Assembly: GCA_035765515.1 (NCBI GenBank)
Contig: DASTXN010000171.1
Coordinates: forward strand, 1-64,000
Length of the DNA: 64,000 bases
Reading direction: 5' to 3'
From: DASRSS01 sp035765515
GTDB taxonomy: Bacteria > Actinomycetota > Actinomycetes > Mycobacteriales > Jatrophihabitantaceae
Shown piece after piece: positions 43,343 to 50,595 of this stretch. A program made the position numbers and the translations under genes. Position 1 is the first letter of the stretch, and each line of letters starts with the position of its first letter. Below the pieces are notes generated by a model. The model was not told where the DNA came from. It did no database searches and saw only the letters and a list, made by a program, of their open reading frames with translations.

Positions 43343-44695
43343 CTAGGGGATCAGGCACGTTCCCGGCTTGAACGGGTTCGGCACCGTGCACTTCTTCGTC
43401 GGGGTCGGGCTCGGCGTCGGGCTACTGGACGTCGGGGGGGTCGACGTGGGCGGGGTGGACGTGGCCGGCGGCGCGGGCGGGGCGCTCGTCGTCGTTCCCG
43501 GGCTGCTGGACGTCGAGCCGGCGCTGGTCGACGGCTGACCCGGCGCGGTCGAGTTCACCGGCGTCACCGCGTTCGTCCCGGTCGGCGAGCCGCCGGCTCC
43601 GGCGGTCTTGCTGGGGCTGCCGCTGGTCTTCGTCGCCGTGGGCTTCGTCGTCGTCTTGTGCGGCTGCACCGCGATGGGCTTGCCGGGGTTCGCGGGCGGC
43701 ACGTCGGTGGACCGCACCGGCGACAGCGTGCCGCTGGTGTTGCCGACCAGTGGGATGCCCGCGACGCTCACGCCGCGGCGGTACGCGTCCGCGAGCGCGA
43801 GTACCAGGTTGAGGTACTCGTCGGAGTGGTTGTAGGTGAGCACGGCCTGCTTCTGGCCGGCGCTCGTGCGCAGGTCGCCGCCCGCCGCGCACAGGTAGCG
43901 GGCCGCCCCGAGCGCCGCGTCGTGGATGTTGAAGACGTCGGCCACGCCGTCGCCGTTCTCGTCGGCACCGTAGCCGGCCCACGTCTGCGGGATGAACTGC
44001 ATCGGGCCGAGCGCGTGCGCGTACACGGCATCGCCGTCGAGCGCGAGGCCGTTCGCGGGAGCCGGCACGTAGTCCCAGGTCTTGCCGTCCAGGGCCGGGC
44101 CGATGATCTTCGGCGTGGTCGTTCCGTCGGCGTTGAACACGGCGCCGCCGAACCGTCCGTGGTCGGACTCGACGCGTCCGATGCCGGCGAGCAGCGCCCA
44201 GTCGATTCCGCAGCCCGGGTCCACGTGGTCCATTCGCGCGGCCGCGACGCGGTAGGCGTTCAGCGCCATGTTCGGGATGCCGTTGGCTGCCAGGCTGTTG
44301 ATCACCGCGGCGCTGGCCGGCGCCGGCTTGGCGACGTGCACCGGCTTGCTCGTCAGCGCGGTGTCCCCGGCGGGCGGTGTTGCGCTGTCGGTGGCGAGCG
44401 GCAGCAGCTGGCCGAGGTCGGGGTTGGTGTCCTGCTGGGCGTCGACGCGGTGGGATGGGTGGTGGCTGGTGCCTGCGTCGGCGAGCGGCGTGGTCAGGCT
44501 GGCGACGACGAAGACGACGGCGCCGGCAGCGATCGAGCCGAATGCGGCGCGTTGCTTGAGCTTGGAGCTGCGCCGCAGCATGGCGGCGAGCCCGGGTGCC
44601 TTCACCTCACCAGCGGCCGTGCCGCTCGCGAGGCGGTCGGTCTCGGTCCAGCCGTGGGCGCCGCGGCCGCGCACACCGAACTTCGATCTGGCCAT
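43343..44695 (-). CDS. Secreted lytic transglycosylase (SLT-like)
   Basis: The 450-residue protein has a cytoplasmic basic start, one signal-anchor helix (about residues 47-66, FGSIAAGAVVFVVASLT), then a lysozyme-like domain with the catalytic Glu in LAGIGRVESDHGRFGG and LGPMQFIPQTWAGYGADENGDG. A Ser/Thr/Pro-rich tail of about 130 residues ends in a Cys pair (KKCTVPNPFKPGTCLIP). It cleaves peptidoglycan glycan strands outside the membrane. I chose the ATG at 44695, which has GGAG six bases before it. The 124-bp gap upstream shows no ydaO-type riboswitch core. Confidence 0.88.
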   Translation of the reverse strand: MARSKFGVRGRGAHGWTETDRLASGTAAGEVKAPGLAAMLRRSSKLKQRAAFGSIAAGAVVFVVASLTTPLADAGTSHHPSHRVDAQQDTNPDLGQLLPLATDSATPPAGDTALTSKPVHVAKPAPASAAVINSLAANGIPNMALNAYRVAAARMDHVDPGCGIDWALLAGIGRVESDHGRFGGAVFNADGTTTPKIIGPALDGKTWDYVPAPANGLALDGDAVYAHALGPMQFIPQTWAGYGADENGDGVADVFNIHDAALGAARYLCAAGGDLRTSAGQKQAVLTYNHSDEYLNLVLALADAYRRGVSVAGIPLVGNTSGTLSPVRSTDVPPANPGKPIAVQPHKTTTKPTATKTSGSPSKTAGAGGSPTGTNAVTPVNSTAPGQPSTSAGSTSSSPGTTTSAPPAPPATSTPPTSTPPTSSSPTPSPTPTKKCTVPNPFKPGTCLIP

Positions 44696-44819
44696 CGACT
44701 GCTCCACTGGACGGGTACTGGGTACCGGACGACTTCTGTGGCTATTTGTCCATATCAACGACGCAGGGCATCCGTCGGATACGCGTGAGGACGCCCGATC
44801 AGCCTACGACGGCGTGCGT

Positions 44820-47411
44820 TCAGTGATCCGCGGCGCGTGCCTTGAGCGCCCGCAGCACGTCCGCGCGGCCCTCGTTCACCAAGCGGCGCAGCGAACCGGG
44901 CAGGTCGTCGCGCGCGAGCATCGCGTCCGCCGCGGCGACCGTGTCGGGCGAGATGGTCGACGTCCAGGTCGGGAACATCCCGACTGCGACCTTCTGCGCG
45001 AGTTCGACCGTCCGGCGCCCCCAGAGCTCGGGAACCTCGGCGAAGTAGCGCTCCACGTACGGCCGCAGCAGTTCGCCGTGCAGCGGGTGCGCGAAGCCGG
45101 CGATGACCGCCACCTGCATGGCATTGGGCAGCTCGTCGTCGTGCAGTGCGAGGCGCCAGGCCTCTGCCTTGGCCTCCGGCGTCGGCTGCAGCGCGCGTGC
45201 GGTGGCGGCGTACTTCTGGCCCTCGGTGGACGGATCACGCTCGAGCTCGGCCGCGATGTCGTCCGGGCCTATGGCACCGCGCGCGGAAAGCGCCTGCACG
45301 ATCGCCCACCGCAGGTCGTGGTCGACCTTCAACCCGTCCACCGACTCGGAACCGTTCAGCAGCCCGTTGATGAACGCGGTGTGCTCGTCGCTGCGGGCAG
45401 CACCCAGCAGGGCATGCAGCCAGGCCAGCTGGTGATCCGAACCCGGCTCGGCCGAGCGCAGCTCAGTGAGCGCGTTCTCGGCGAGCGCGGTAAAGCCTTG
45501 CGGCGCGTAGTCCGGGTCGGCGTAGATCTCCAGCGCCCGCAGCGCTTGCCGCTGCAGCGACTGCATCACACCGATGTCGGTCTCGGCACCGGCACCGGCG
45601 AGGACGAGCGCGATGTAGTCACGGGTGGCCAGCTCGGCGTCGCGGGTCATGTCCCACGCCGCGCTCCAGCACAGCGCGCGCGGCAGCGAATCGGTGAGCC
45701 GCGCGATGCCTCCCGAACGCAGCGTGGCGAGGCTGTGCTCGTCCAGGCGCAGCTTGCAGTAGGTGAGGTCCTCGTCGTTGATCAGCAGCAGCGCCGGCTG
45801 CTTCATACCGACCAGCTCGGGCACCGCAGTGCGCGCCCCCGCGACGTCGAGCTCGATGCGCTGCGTGCGCACCAGCTGACCCTGCCGGTCCTCGTACAGG
45901 CCGACGGCCAGGCGGTGCGGACGCAGCGTGTTCGAGGTGGCGATCTCGTTCGGCGCGGTCTGGACGATCTCGAATGCCGTGTAGTTGCCGTCCCCGTCGA
46001 GGGTGAACTCGGGCGTGAGCGTGTTGATGCCCGTCGTCTCGAGCCATGCCTTGGACCAGGAGCCGAGTTCGCGGCCGGACGACGCTTCGAGCGCGCGCAG
46101 CAGGTCGGCCAGCGTCGTGTTCCCGTAGGCGTGCTCGACGAAGTAGCCGCGCAGGCCGGCAAGGAACGCGTCGACGCCGACGTACGCCGCCAGCTGCTTG
46201 AGCACCGACGCGCCCTTGGCGTAGGTGATGCCGTCGAAGTTCACCTCGGCGGTCTGCACATCGGGTGCGTCCGTGGCGATCGGGTGGGTGGACGGCAGCT
46301 GATCCTGCCGGTACGCCCAGGTCTTCTCGGTGTTCGCGAAGGTCGTCCAGGCGTTGGTCCACCGCGTCGCCTGCGTCTGCGCGAGCGTCGAGATGTAGGT
46401 CGCGAACGACTCGTTCAGCCAGAGGTCGTCCCACCACCGCATGGTGACCAGGTCGCCGAACCACATGTGCGCCATCTCGTGCAACAGCGTCTCGGCGCGG
46501 CGCTCACGGCGGGCGTCGGTGACCTTGCTGCGGAAGATGTAGTCGTCGCGGAACGTCACGCAGCCCGCGTTCTCCATCGCACCGGCGTTGAACTCGGCGA
46601 CGAAGATCTGGTCGTACTTGTCGAACGGGTACCGGACGCCGAAGTTCTCGTGATACCAGTCGAAACCCTGTGCCGTCACGGTGAACAGCTCGTCCGCGTC
46701 GAGGTGCGGGGCAAGCGTCTTGCGGCACCAGATGCCGAGATCGATACCGTCGTGCGAGCTGCGTGCCACGTCGTACGGGCCGGCGATCAGCGCGGTGATG
46801 TACGGGCTGATCCGCGCCGTCGTCGTCGCGAAGTGCACCGTCTTGGCCGGACCGGTCTCCTCGGTGCGCAGCTCGCGGCCGTTCGAGGCGACATCCCAGT
46901 GGTCAGGCACGGTGGCGCGAATCGTGAACGTCGCCTTCAGGTCCGGCTGGTCGAAGCACGCGTACATGCGCTTGGCGTCGGCCGTCTCGAACTGCGAATA
47001 CAGGTACGTCTCGCCGTCGAGCGGGTCGACGAAGCGGTGCAGCCCCTCGCCGGTGTTCGTGTAGAGCAGGTCGGCGTCGACCACGACCACGTTGTCCGCC
47101 GCGAGATCGTGCAGCGCGATTCCCGTGGCGGGCGTGTAGCCCGAGACGTCGACGTCCACGCCGTTGAGTGTGACCGAGTGGAAGCGGTCGGCGATGACGT
47201 CGAGGAACGTCGAGGCACCCGGTCGCGTCGCCGAGAACTCGATCCTCGTAGTGGAGCGGAAGGTGCGCTCGGACGGCTTGCCTCCCCCGTCCGTGAGATC
47301 GAGCGAGACCTCGTAGGACGTCACCCGGAGCAGGTCTGCACGTGCGGCGGCGTCGGCGCGGGTGAGGTTGGGCACGGCGCTGGTGGCGCTGGAGGGCATT
47401 GGCGCAGTCAT
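44820..47411 (-). CDS. pepN: Aminopeptidase N (M1 family)
   Basis: The 863-residue enzyme has the M1 hallmarks: GAMENAG (from residue 277), the zinc site HEMAH (311-315) and the third ligand Glu334 in WLNESFA, 18 residues on. The C-terminal 400 residues are the helical ERAP1-like domain. It removes N-terminal residues from peptides in the cytoplasm; there is no signal peptide. I chose the ATG at 47411; an ATG four codons later is possible. The length fits actinobacterial PepN. It is divergent from the peroxiredoxin gene, with a 77-bp gap. Confidence 0.95.
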   Translation of the reverse strand: MTAPMPSSATSAVPNLTRADAAARADLLRVTSYEVSLDLTDGGGKPSERTFRSTTRIEFSATRPGASTFLDVIADRFHSVTLNGVDVDVSGYTPATGIALHDLAADNVVVVDADLLYTNTGEGLHRFVDPLDGETYLYSQFETADAKRMYACFDQPDLKATFTIRATVPDHWDVASNGRELRTEETGPAKTVHFATTTARISPYITALIAGPYDVARSSHDGIDLGIWCRKTLAPHLDADELFTVTAQGFDWYHENFGVRYPFDKYDQIFVAEFNAGAMENAGCVTFRDDYIFRSKVTDARRERRAETLLHEMAHMWFGDLVTMRWWDDLWLNESFATYISTLAQTQATRWTNAWTTFANTEKTWAYRQDQLPSTHPIATDAPDVQTAEVNFDGITYAKGASVLKQLAAYVGVDAFLAGLRGYFVEHAYGNTTLADLLRALEASSGRELGSWSKAWLETTGINTLTPEFTLDGDGNYTAFEIVQTAPNEIATSNTLRPHRLAVGLYEDRQGQLVRTQRIELDVAGARTAVPELVGMKQPALLLINDEDLTYCKLRLDEHSLATLRSGGIARLTDSLPRALCWSAAWDMTRDAELATRDYIALVLAGAGAETDIGVMQSLQRQALRALEIYADPDYAPQGFTALAENALTELRSAEPGSDHQLAWLHALLGAARSDEHTAFINGLLNGSESVDGLKVDHDLRWAIVQALSARGAIGPDDIAAELERDPSTEGQKYAATARALQPTPEAKAEAWRLALHDDELPNAMQVAVIAGFAHPLHGELLRPYVERYFAEVPELWGRRTVELAQKVAVGMFPTWTSTISPDTVAAADAMLARDDLPGSLRRLVNEGRADVLRALKARAADH

Positions 47412-47488
47412 TTCTTTACGACGACGGTGTCCAGCCGAGTCTTTCATGAGCCGGGCACACACCGGGACCAGCGGCTACGGTTGCTCTC

Positions 47489-47944
47489 ATGCACGTGGGT
47501 GAGCAGGTCCCCGATTTCGAACTGCCGGACCAGAACGGCACGCCACAGCGGCTCTCCGCACTGCTGGCTGCCGGACCGGTCGTGCTGTTCTTCTACCCGG
47601 CGGCGATGACCGCAGGCTGCACCCGCGAGGCGTGCCATTTCCGGGACCTGGCGGCAGATTTCGCCGCTGCGGGCGTGCAGCGGGTCGGCATCAGCCGCGA
47701 CAGCGTCGAGCGGCAGAAGCAGTTCGCCGACAAGCACTCCTTCGACTACCCGCTGCTGTCCGATGCCGACGGTGACGTCGCGCGGATGTTCGGCGTCCAG
47801 CGCGGTGGGTTGGGGCAGCGGCTGGGCGCGCCGGTCAAGCGCTGGACGTTCGCGATCCGTCCCGACTCGACGGTGGCCGCAGCCATCCACAGCGAGCTGA
47901 ACATGAACACGCATGCCGATCAGGCCCTCGCCGCCCTGGCCTGA
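47489..47944 (+). CDS. bcp: Peroxiredoxin, BCP/PrxQ type
   Basis: The 151-residue protein has the thioredoxin-like fold with the peroxidatic and resolving Cys in TAGCTREACHFRDL (Cys44 and Cys49, four apart), as in the PrxQ/BCP family, and VVLFFYPAAMT before them. It reduces hydroperoxides in the cytoplasm with thioredoxin or a similar donor. It lies 27 bp before an Rv2466c-like gene in the same direction, so the two form a small redox operon. Confidence 0.93.
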   Translation: MHVGEQVPDFELPDQNGTPQRLSALLAAGPVVLFFYPAAMTAGCTREACHFRDLAADFAAAGVQRVGISRDSVERQKQFADKHSFDYPLLSDADGDVARMFGVQRGGLGQRLGAPVKRWTFAIRPDSTVAAAIHSELNMNTHADQALAALA

Positions 47945-47971
47945 TCAGCGCAGCGGGGTAATGTTGTTGAC

Positions 47972-48595
47972 GTGACGAATACTTCTGCCGACCGTCCCGT
48001 CGTCGACTTCTACTTCGATCCGCTCTGCCCCTTCGCCTGGGTGAGCTCGCGCTGGATCCTCGAGGTCGAGAAGGAGCGCGACATCGAGCTGACCTTCCGG
48101 GTGATGTCGCTGTCCGTCCTGAACGAGAGCCGCGAAGACCTCTCGGACGACTACCGGGAGATGCTGGATCGCGGCTGGGGACCGGTGCGTATCTGCATCG
48201 CTGCCGAGCAGAAGTACGGCACGGCCGTGCTGCGCGACCTGTACACCGCGCTCGGCACCAAGCACCACAACGAGGAGCGCGAGTTCGACCGTGACCTGTA
48301 TGTCGAGTCGCTGACCGAATGCGGGCTGGACCCCTCGCTTGCCGACGCCGCGGAGTCCACCGAGTACGACGAGGCACTGCGTGCGTCGCACCACCGCGGC
48401 ATGGACCCGGTCGGCACCGAGGTCGGCACCCCCACCATCCACATCGACGGCGTCGCCTTCTTCGGCCCCGTGATCACGCGGATCCCGCGCGGCGAGGAGG
48501 CCGTCCGGATGTTCGACGGCGCGCTCATGCTGGCCTCGAACCCGTTCTTCTTCGAGCTCAAGCGCACCCGTACCGAGTCGCCCCGCTTCGACTGA
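47972..48595 (+). CDS. DsbA-family, Rv2466c-like mycothiol-linked oxidoreductase
   Basis: The 207-residue protein follows the Rv2466c sequence as I recall it: VVDFYFDPLCPFAWVSSRWILEV, SHHRGMDPVGTEVGTPTIHIDGVAFFGP and FFELKRTRTESPRFD. Rv2466c is a mycothiol-dependent nitroreductase with active site CPWC. Here the motif is CPFA (Cys19, Ala22), so the resolving Cys is absent and a monothiol, mycothiol-relayed mechanism is implied. GTG at 47972 is the start; no strong Shine-Dalgarno is visible. It is cotranscribed with the peroxiredoxin gene upstream. Confidence 0.9.
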   Translation: MTNTSADRPVVDFYFDPLCPFAWVSSRWILEVEKERDIELTFRVMSLSVLNESREDLSDDYREMLDRGWGPVRICIAAEQKYGTAVLRDLYTALGTKHHNEEREFDRDLYVESLTECGLDPSLADAAESTEYDEALRASHHRGMDPVGTEVGTPTIHIDGVAFFGPVITRIPRGEEAVRMFDGALMLASNPFFFELKRTRTESPRFD

Positions 48596-48651
48596 GCAAG
48601 CCGGCCCGGCTGAGCAAGCACCCGGGCTGTAGCGGGTACGAGCGGCAGGAC

Positions 48652-49617
48652 TCAGGGCTTGCCGCGCAGGCGCCGCTGCCAGTCCGGGTCGCTCAGCCAC
48701 CACGGCGCGTCCGCGTCGCCGGTTCCCTCCGGCTGCGACTCGCCCGCGATACCGGCGCGGGCCGCGTGCTCGGCGTCCAGGACCGCATCCATCGCCGCCG
48801 CGTCGCGCGCGTCCGCCCGCAGCCACTGCCGGAAGACGAGCAGCAGGAACGGCAGGTCGATCACCTCGGCGATCACCCACAGCACAGAGCCGGCCGTCTG
48901 CTGGTCCTGCAGGTGCGTCCGTGACCACGGATGGAGCACGCGATGGTCGAAGTACCCGGACACCAGTCCGCGGTGCAGGCGCAGCACGATGCCCGGTATC
49001 GCGTCGAGGACGAGCTCGAAGGAACCGATCGCCAGCGTCAGAGCGACCGCGAGCGTGCTCGGCCGTTCGTCGATGCCCAGCAGCGGCAGCAGCAGGATCC
49101 CGCCGAGCATCACCAGCACCGGTTGCAGTAGCCAGCCGAACGCCGGCGTGAACGCGCCCCACTGCGGGACCGGCCCGAAGAACAGCACGCCGGACAGGAT
49201 CGGGACCAGCGCGGGCGCGACGAGCGGGTTGCTCAGCACGCGCGCTGGACGCGTCCGGAGCGCGCGCGCCAACCAGGTGTGCGGCCCGTGCACCGCGAGC
49301 GCCAGCTGCAGCGGCTGCGCGACCAGCAAGATCGCGGGCACCAGCAGCCACAGCGTCAGCACCTGCGTCGTCCAGACCCAATACAGCGACCGGACGTACA
49401 CCTCTAGGAAGCCGCACGTGGTCCACACGGCGAGCGCCAGCCCGAGGCCGAATGTGATCGCGCGCCGCCGCGGCCAGTCGTGGCCACGCCCGACGTGCTC
49501 CCGCATCGCACGCGCGTACCACCAACCGAGCGCGATAACCGCCGCGATGGCAACCGGCTGCCACGTCCACTGCGTGAACAGCGGGACGATCCCCGGCCGT
49601 CCCAGCCCGTTGCTCAT
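48652..49617 (-). CDS. Cytochrome c oxidase assembly factor CtaG-like membrane protein
   Basis: The 321-residue protein has about seven transmembrane segments (for example VAIAAVIALGWWYARAM, VLTLWLLVPAILLVAQPLQLAL, VLVMLGGILLLPLLGI) and matches the Caa3_CtaG family: His-containing segments around HGPHTWLARALRTRPARVLSNPLVAP and WVIAEVIDLPFLLLVFRQW. In Bacillus, CtaG helps build the caa3 oxidase; actinobacterial members are often fused to or near copper genes. None are near here. The cytoplasmic tail ends DAPWWLSDPDWQRRLRGKP. Confidence 0.85.
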   Translation of the reverse strand: MSNGLGRPGIVPLFTQWTWQPVAIAAVIALGWWYARAMREHVGRGHDWPRRRAITFGLGLALAVWTTCGFLEVYVRSLYWVWTTQVLTLWLLVPAILLVAQPLQLALAVHGPHTWLARALRTRPARVLSNPLVAPALVPILSGVLFFGPVPQWGAFTPAFGWLLQPVLVMLGGILLLPLLGIDERPSTLAVALTLAIGSFELVLDAIPGIVLRLHRGLVSGYFDHRVLHPWSRTHLQDQQTAGSVLWVIAEVIDLPFLLLVFRQWLRADARDAAAMDAVLDAEHAARAGIAGESQPEGTGDADAPWWLSDPDWQRRLRGKP

Positions 49618-49672
49618 GCACCCATGGTCTCAGGCCGCCAGGGCGCCGCGACCACCTGCCATCATGGACGCC

Positions 49673-50146
49673 ATGCGGGTCTACCTGGGCAGCGATCACG
49701 CCGGTTTCGAGCTGAAGGCGCGCCTCGTCGCGCACCTCGCCGAGCTCGGCCACGAGCCGATCGACTGCGGCGCGCACACCTTCGACGCACAGGACGACTA
49801 CCCGCCGCCGTGCATCGCCGCGGCGACCCGCACGGTTGCCGATCCGGGTTCGCTGGGTGTCGTGATCGGCGGCTCCGGCAACGGCGAGCAGATCGCCGCG
49901 AACAAGGTCACCGGGGTGCGCGCCGCGCTCGTCTGGAACGAGGAGACGGCCCGGCTCGCGCGCGAGCACAACGACGCGAACATCGTCAGCATCGGCGCGC
50001 GCAGCCATCCCGAGGCGGACGCGCTTAGGTTCGTCGAGATCTTCCTCGACACCGCGTTCTCGCAGGACGCGCGACACGTCCGGCGGATCGCCATGCTGCG
50101 CGAGTACGAGACCACCGGCGCGATCGCGGGCCACGAGACGTCCTGA
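49673..50146 (+). CDS. rpiB: Ribose-5-phosphate isomerase B
   Basis: The 157-residue enzyme has the RpiB fold: MRVYLGSDHAGFELK, IDCGAHTFDAQDDYP, GVVIGGSGNGEQIAANKV and HNDANIVSIGAR. The base is Glu72 in GSGNGE, as in the M. tuberculosis type, where Escherichia coli has Cys. It interconverts ribose-5-phosphate and ribulose-5-phosphate in the pentose phosphate pathway. ATG at 49673 is the usual family start; an ATG three codons earlier is possible. It is divergent from the CtaG-like gene and followed by the palindrome 50147-50209. Confidence 0.95.
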   Translation: MRVYLGSDHAGFELKARLVAHLAELGHEPIDCGAHTFDAQDDYPPPCIAAATRTVADPGSLGVVIGGSGNGEQIAANKVTGVRAALVWNEETARLAREHNDANIVSIGARSHPEADALRFVEIFLDTAFSQDARHVRRIAMLREYETTGAIAGHETS

Positions 50147-50209
50147 CCGCTTTTTCCGAAAGGCGCCCAACTGCGCCGCCGGAAACGGACCTGGCGTCGG
50201 AAAAGGCGG
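50147..50209. repeat. Nested intergenic palindrome, possible terminator
   Basis: CCGCTTTTTCCGA (50147-50159) and TCGGAAAAGGCGG (50197-50209) are 13-bp inverted arms with one mismatch. GGCGC-ccaact-GCGCC is an inner hairpin. It begins inside the gap between the convergent rpiB and small minus-strand genes and may terminate both. The design matches the palindromes at 38929 and 41038. Confidence 0.65.
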
Positions 50210-50214
50210 AGGGG

Positions 50215-50514
50215 TTACGCCGGCGGCTTCCAGTTACGCCGCACGATCACCACATCGCGCTCGGCCTCGGCCAGGTCCTCGTCGGTCGGACGGTTCACGT
50301 CCCGCCCGCGCAGCGCACCGCTGACGCCCAGCTGGGACGAGCCGGCACCGACCAGGTTGCGCAGCCCGCGCTCGGCCCGCGGGGGAGCCGTCGGCTGTTC
50401 GCCTGGCCGCTCGCCTGGCTGCTCGCCCGGCGGGTCCTGGCGGACGGGCCGCGGGGCGCGCGCGCGGCGCCGGTGTCGCGTCGCGCCTGCCGCCGGGTCG
50501 TCCGATGGAGTCAT
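50215..50514 (-). CDS. Small conserved actinobacterial protein, unknown function
   Basis: The 99-residue protein has a disordered Arg/Pro/Gly-rich first half and a conserved C-terminal segment RNLVGAGSSQLGVSGALR followed by DEDLAEAERDVVIVRRNWKPP. I recall the same C-terminal block in many actinobacterial hypothetical proteins. It has no signal or membrane segment. The first half has short repeats (GEQPGERPGEQP). ATG at 50514 is chosen; an in-frame start six codons upstream exists. It is convergent with rpiB. Confidence 0.75.
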   Translation of the reverse strand: MTPSDDPAAGATRHRRRARAPRPVRQDPPGEQPGERPGEQPTAPPRAERGLRNLVGAGSSQLGVSGALRGRDVNRPTDEDLAEAERDVVIVRRNWKPPA

Positions 50515-50595
50515 GCCTCGATCCTGCCGCATCGCGCTTTCACATGGTGATCACATCGAGTGGCGGCGGTGGATCGGCCGGGCCACGGTGAGCGC

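Noticed and set aside
44696..44819. Possible ydaO-type c-di-AMP riboswitch before the lytic transglycosylase gene
   Set aside because: Such riboswitches often precede actinobacterial cell-wall hydrolases, but the gap is short and I could not find the conserved core or pairing.
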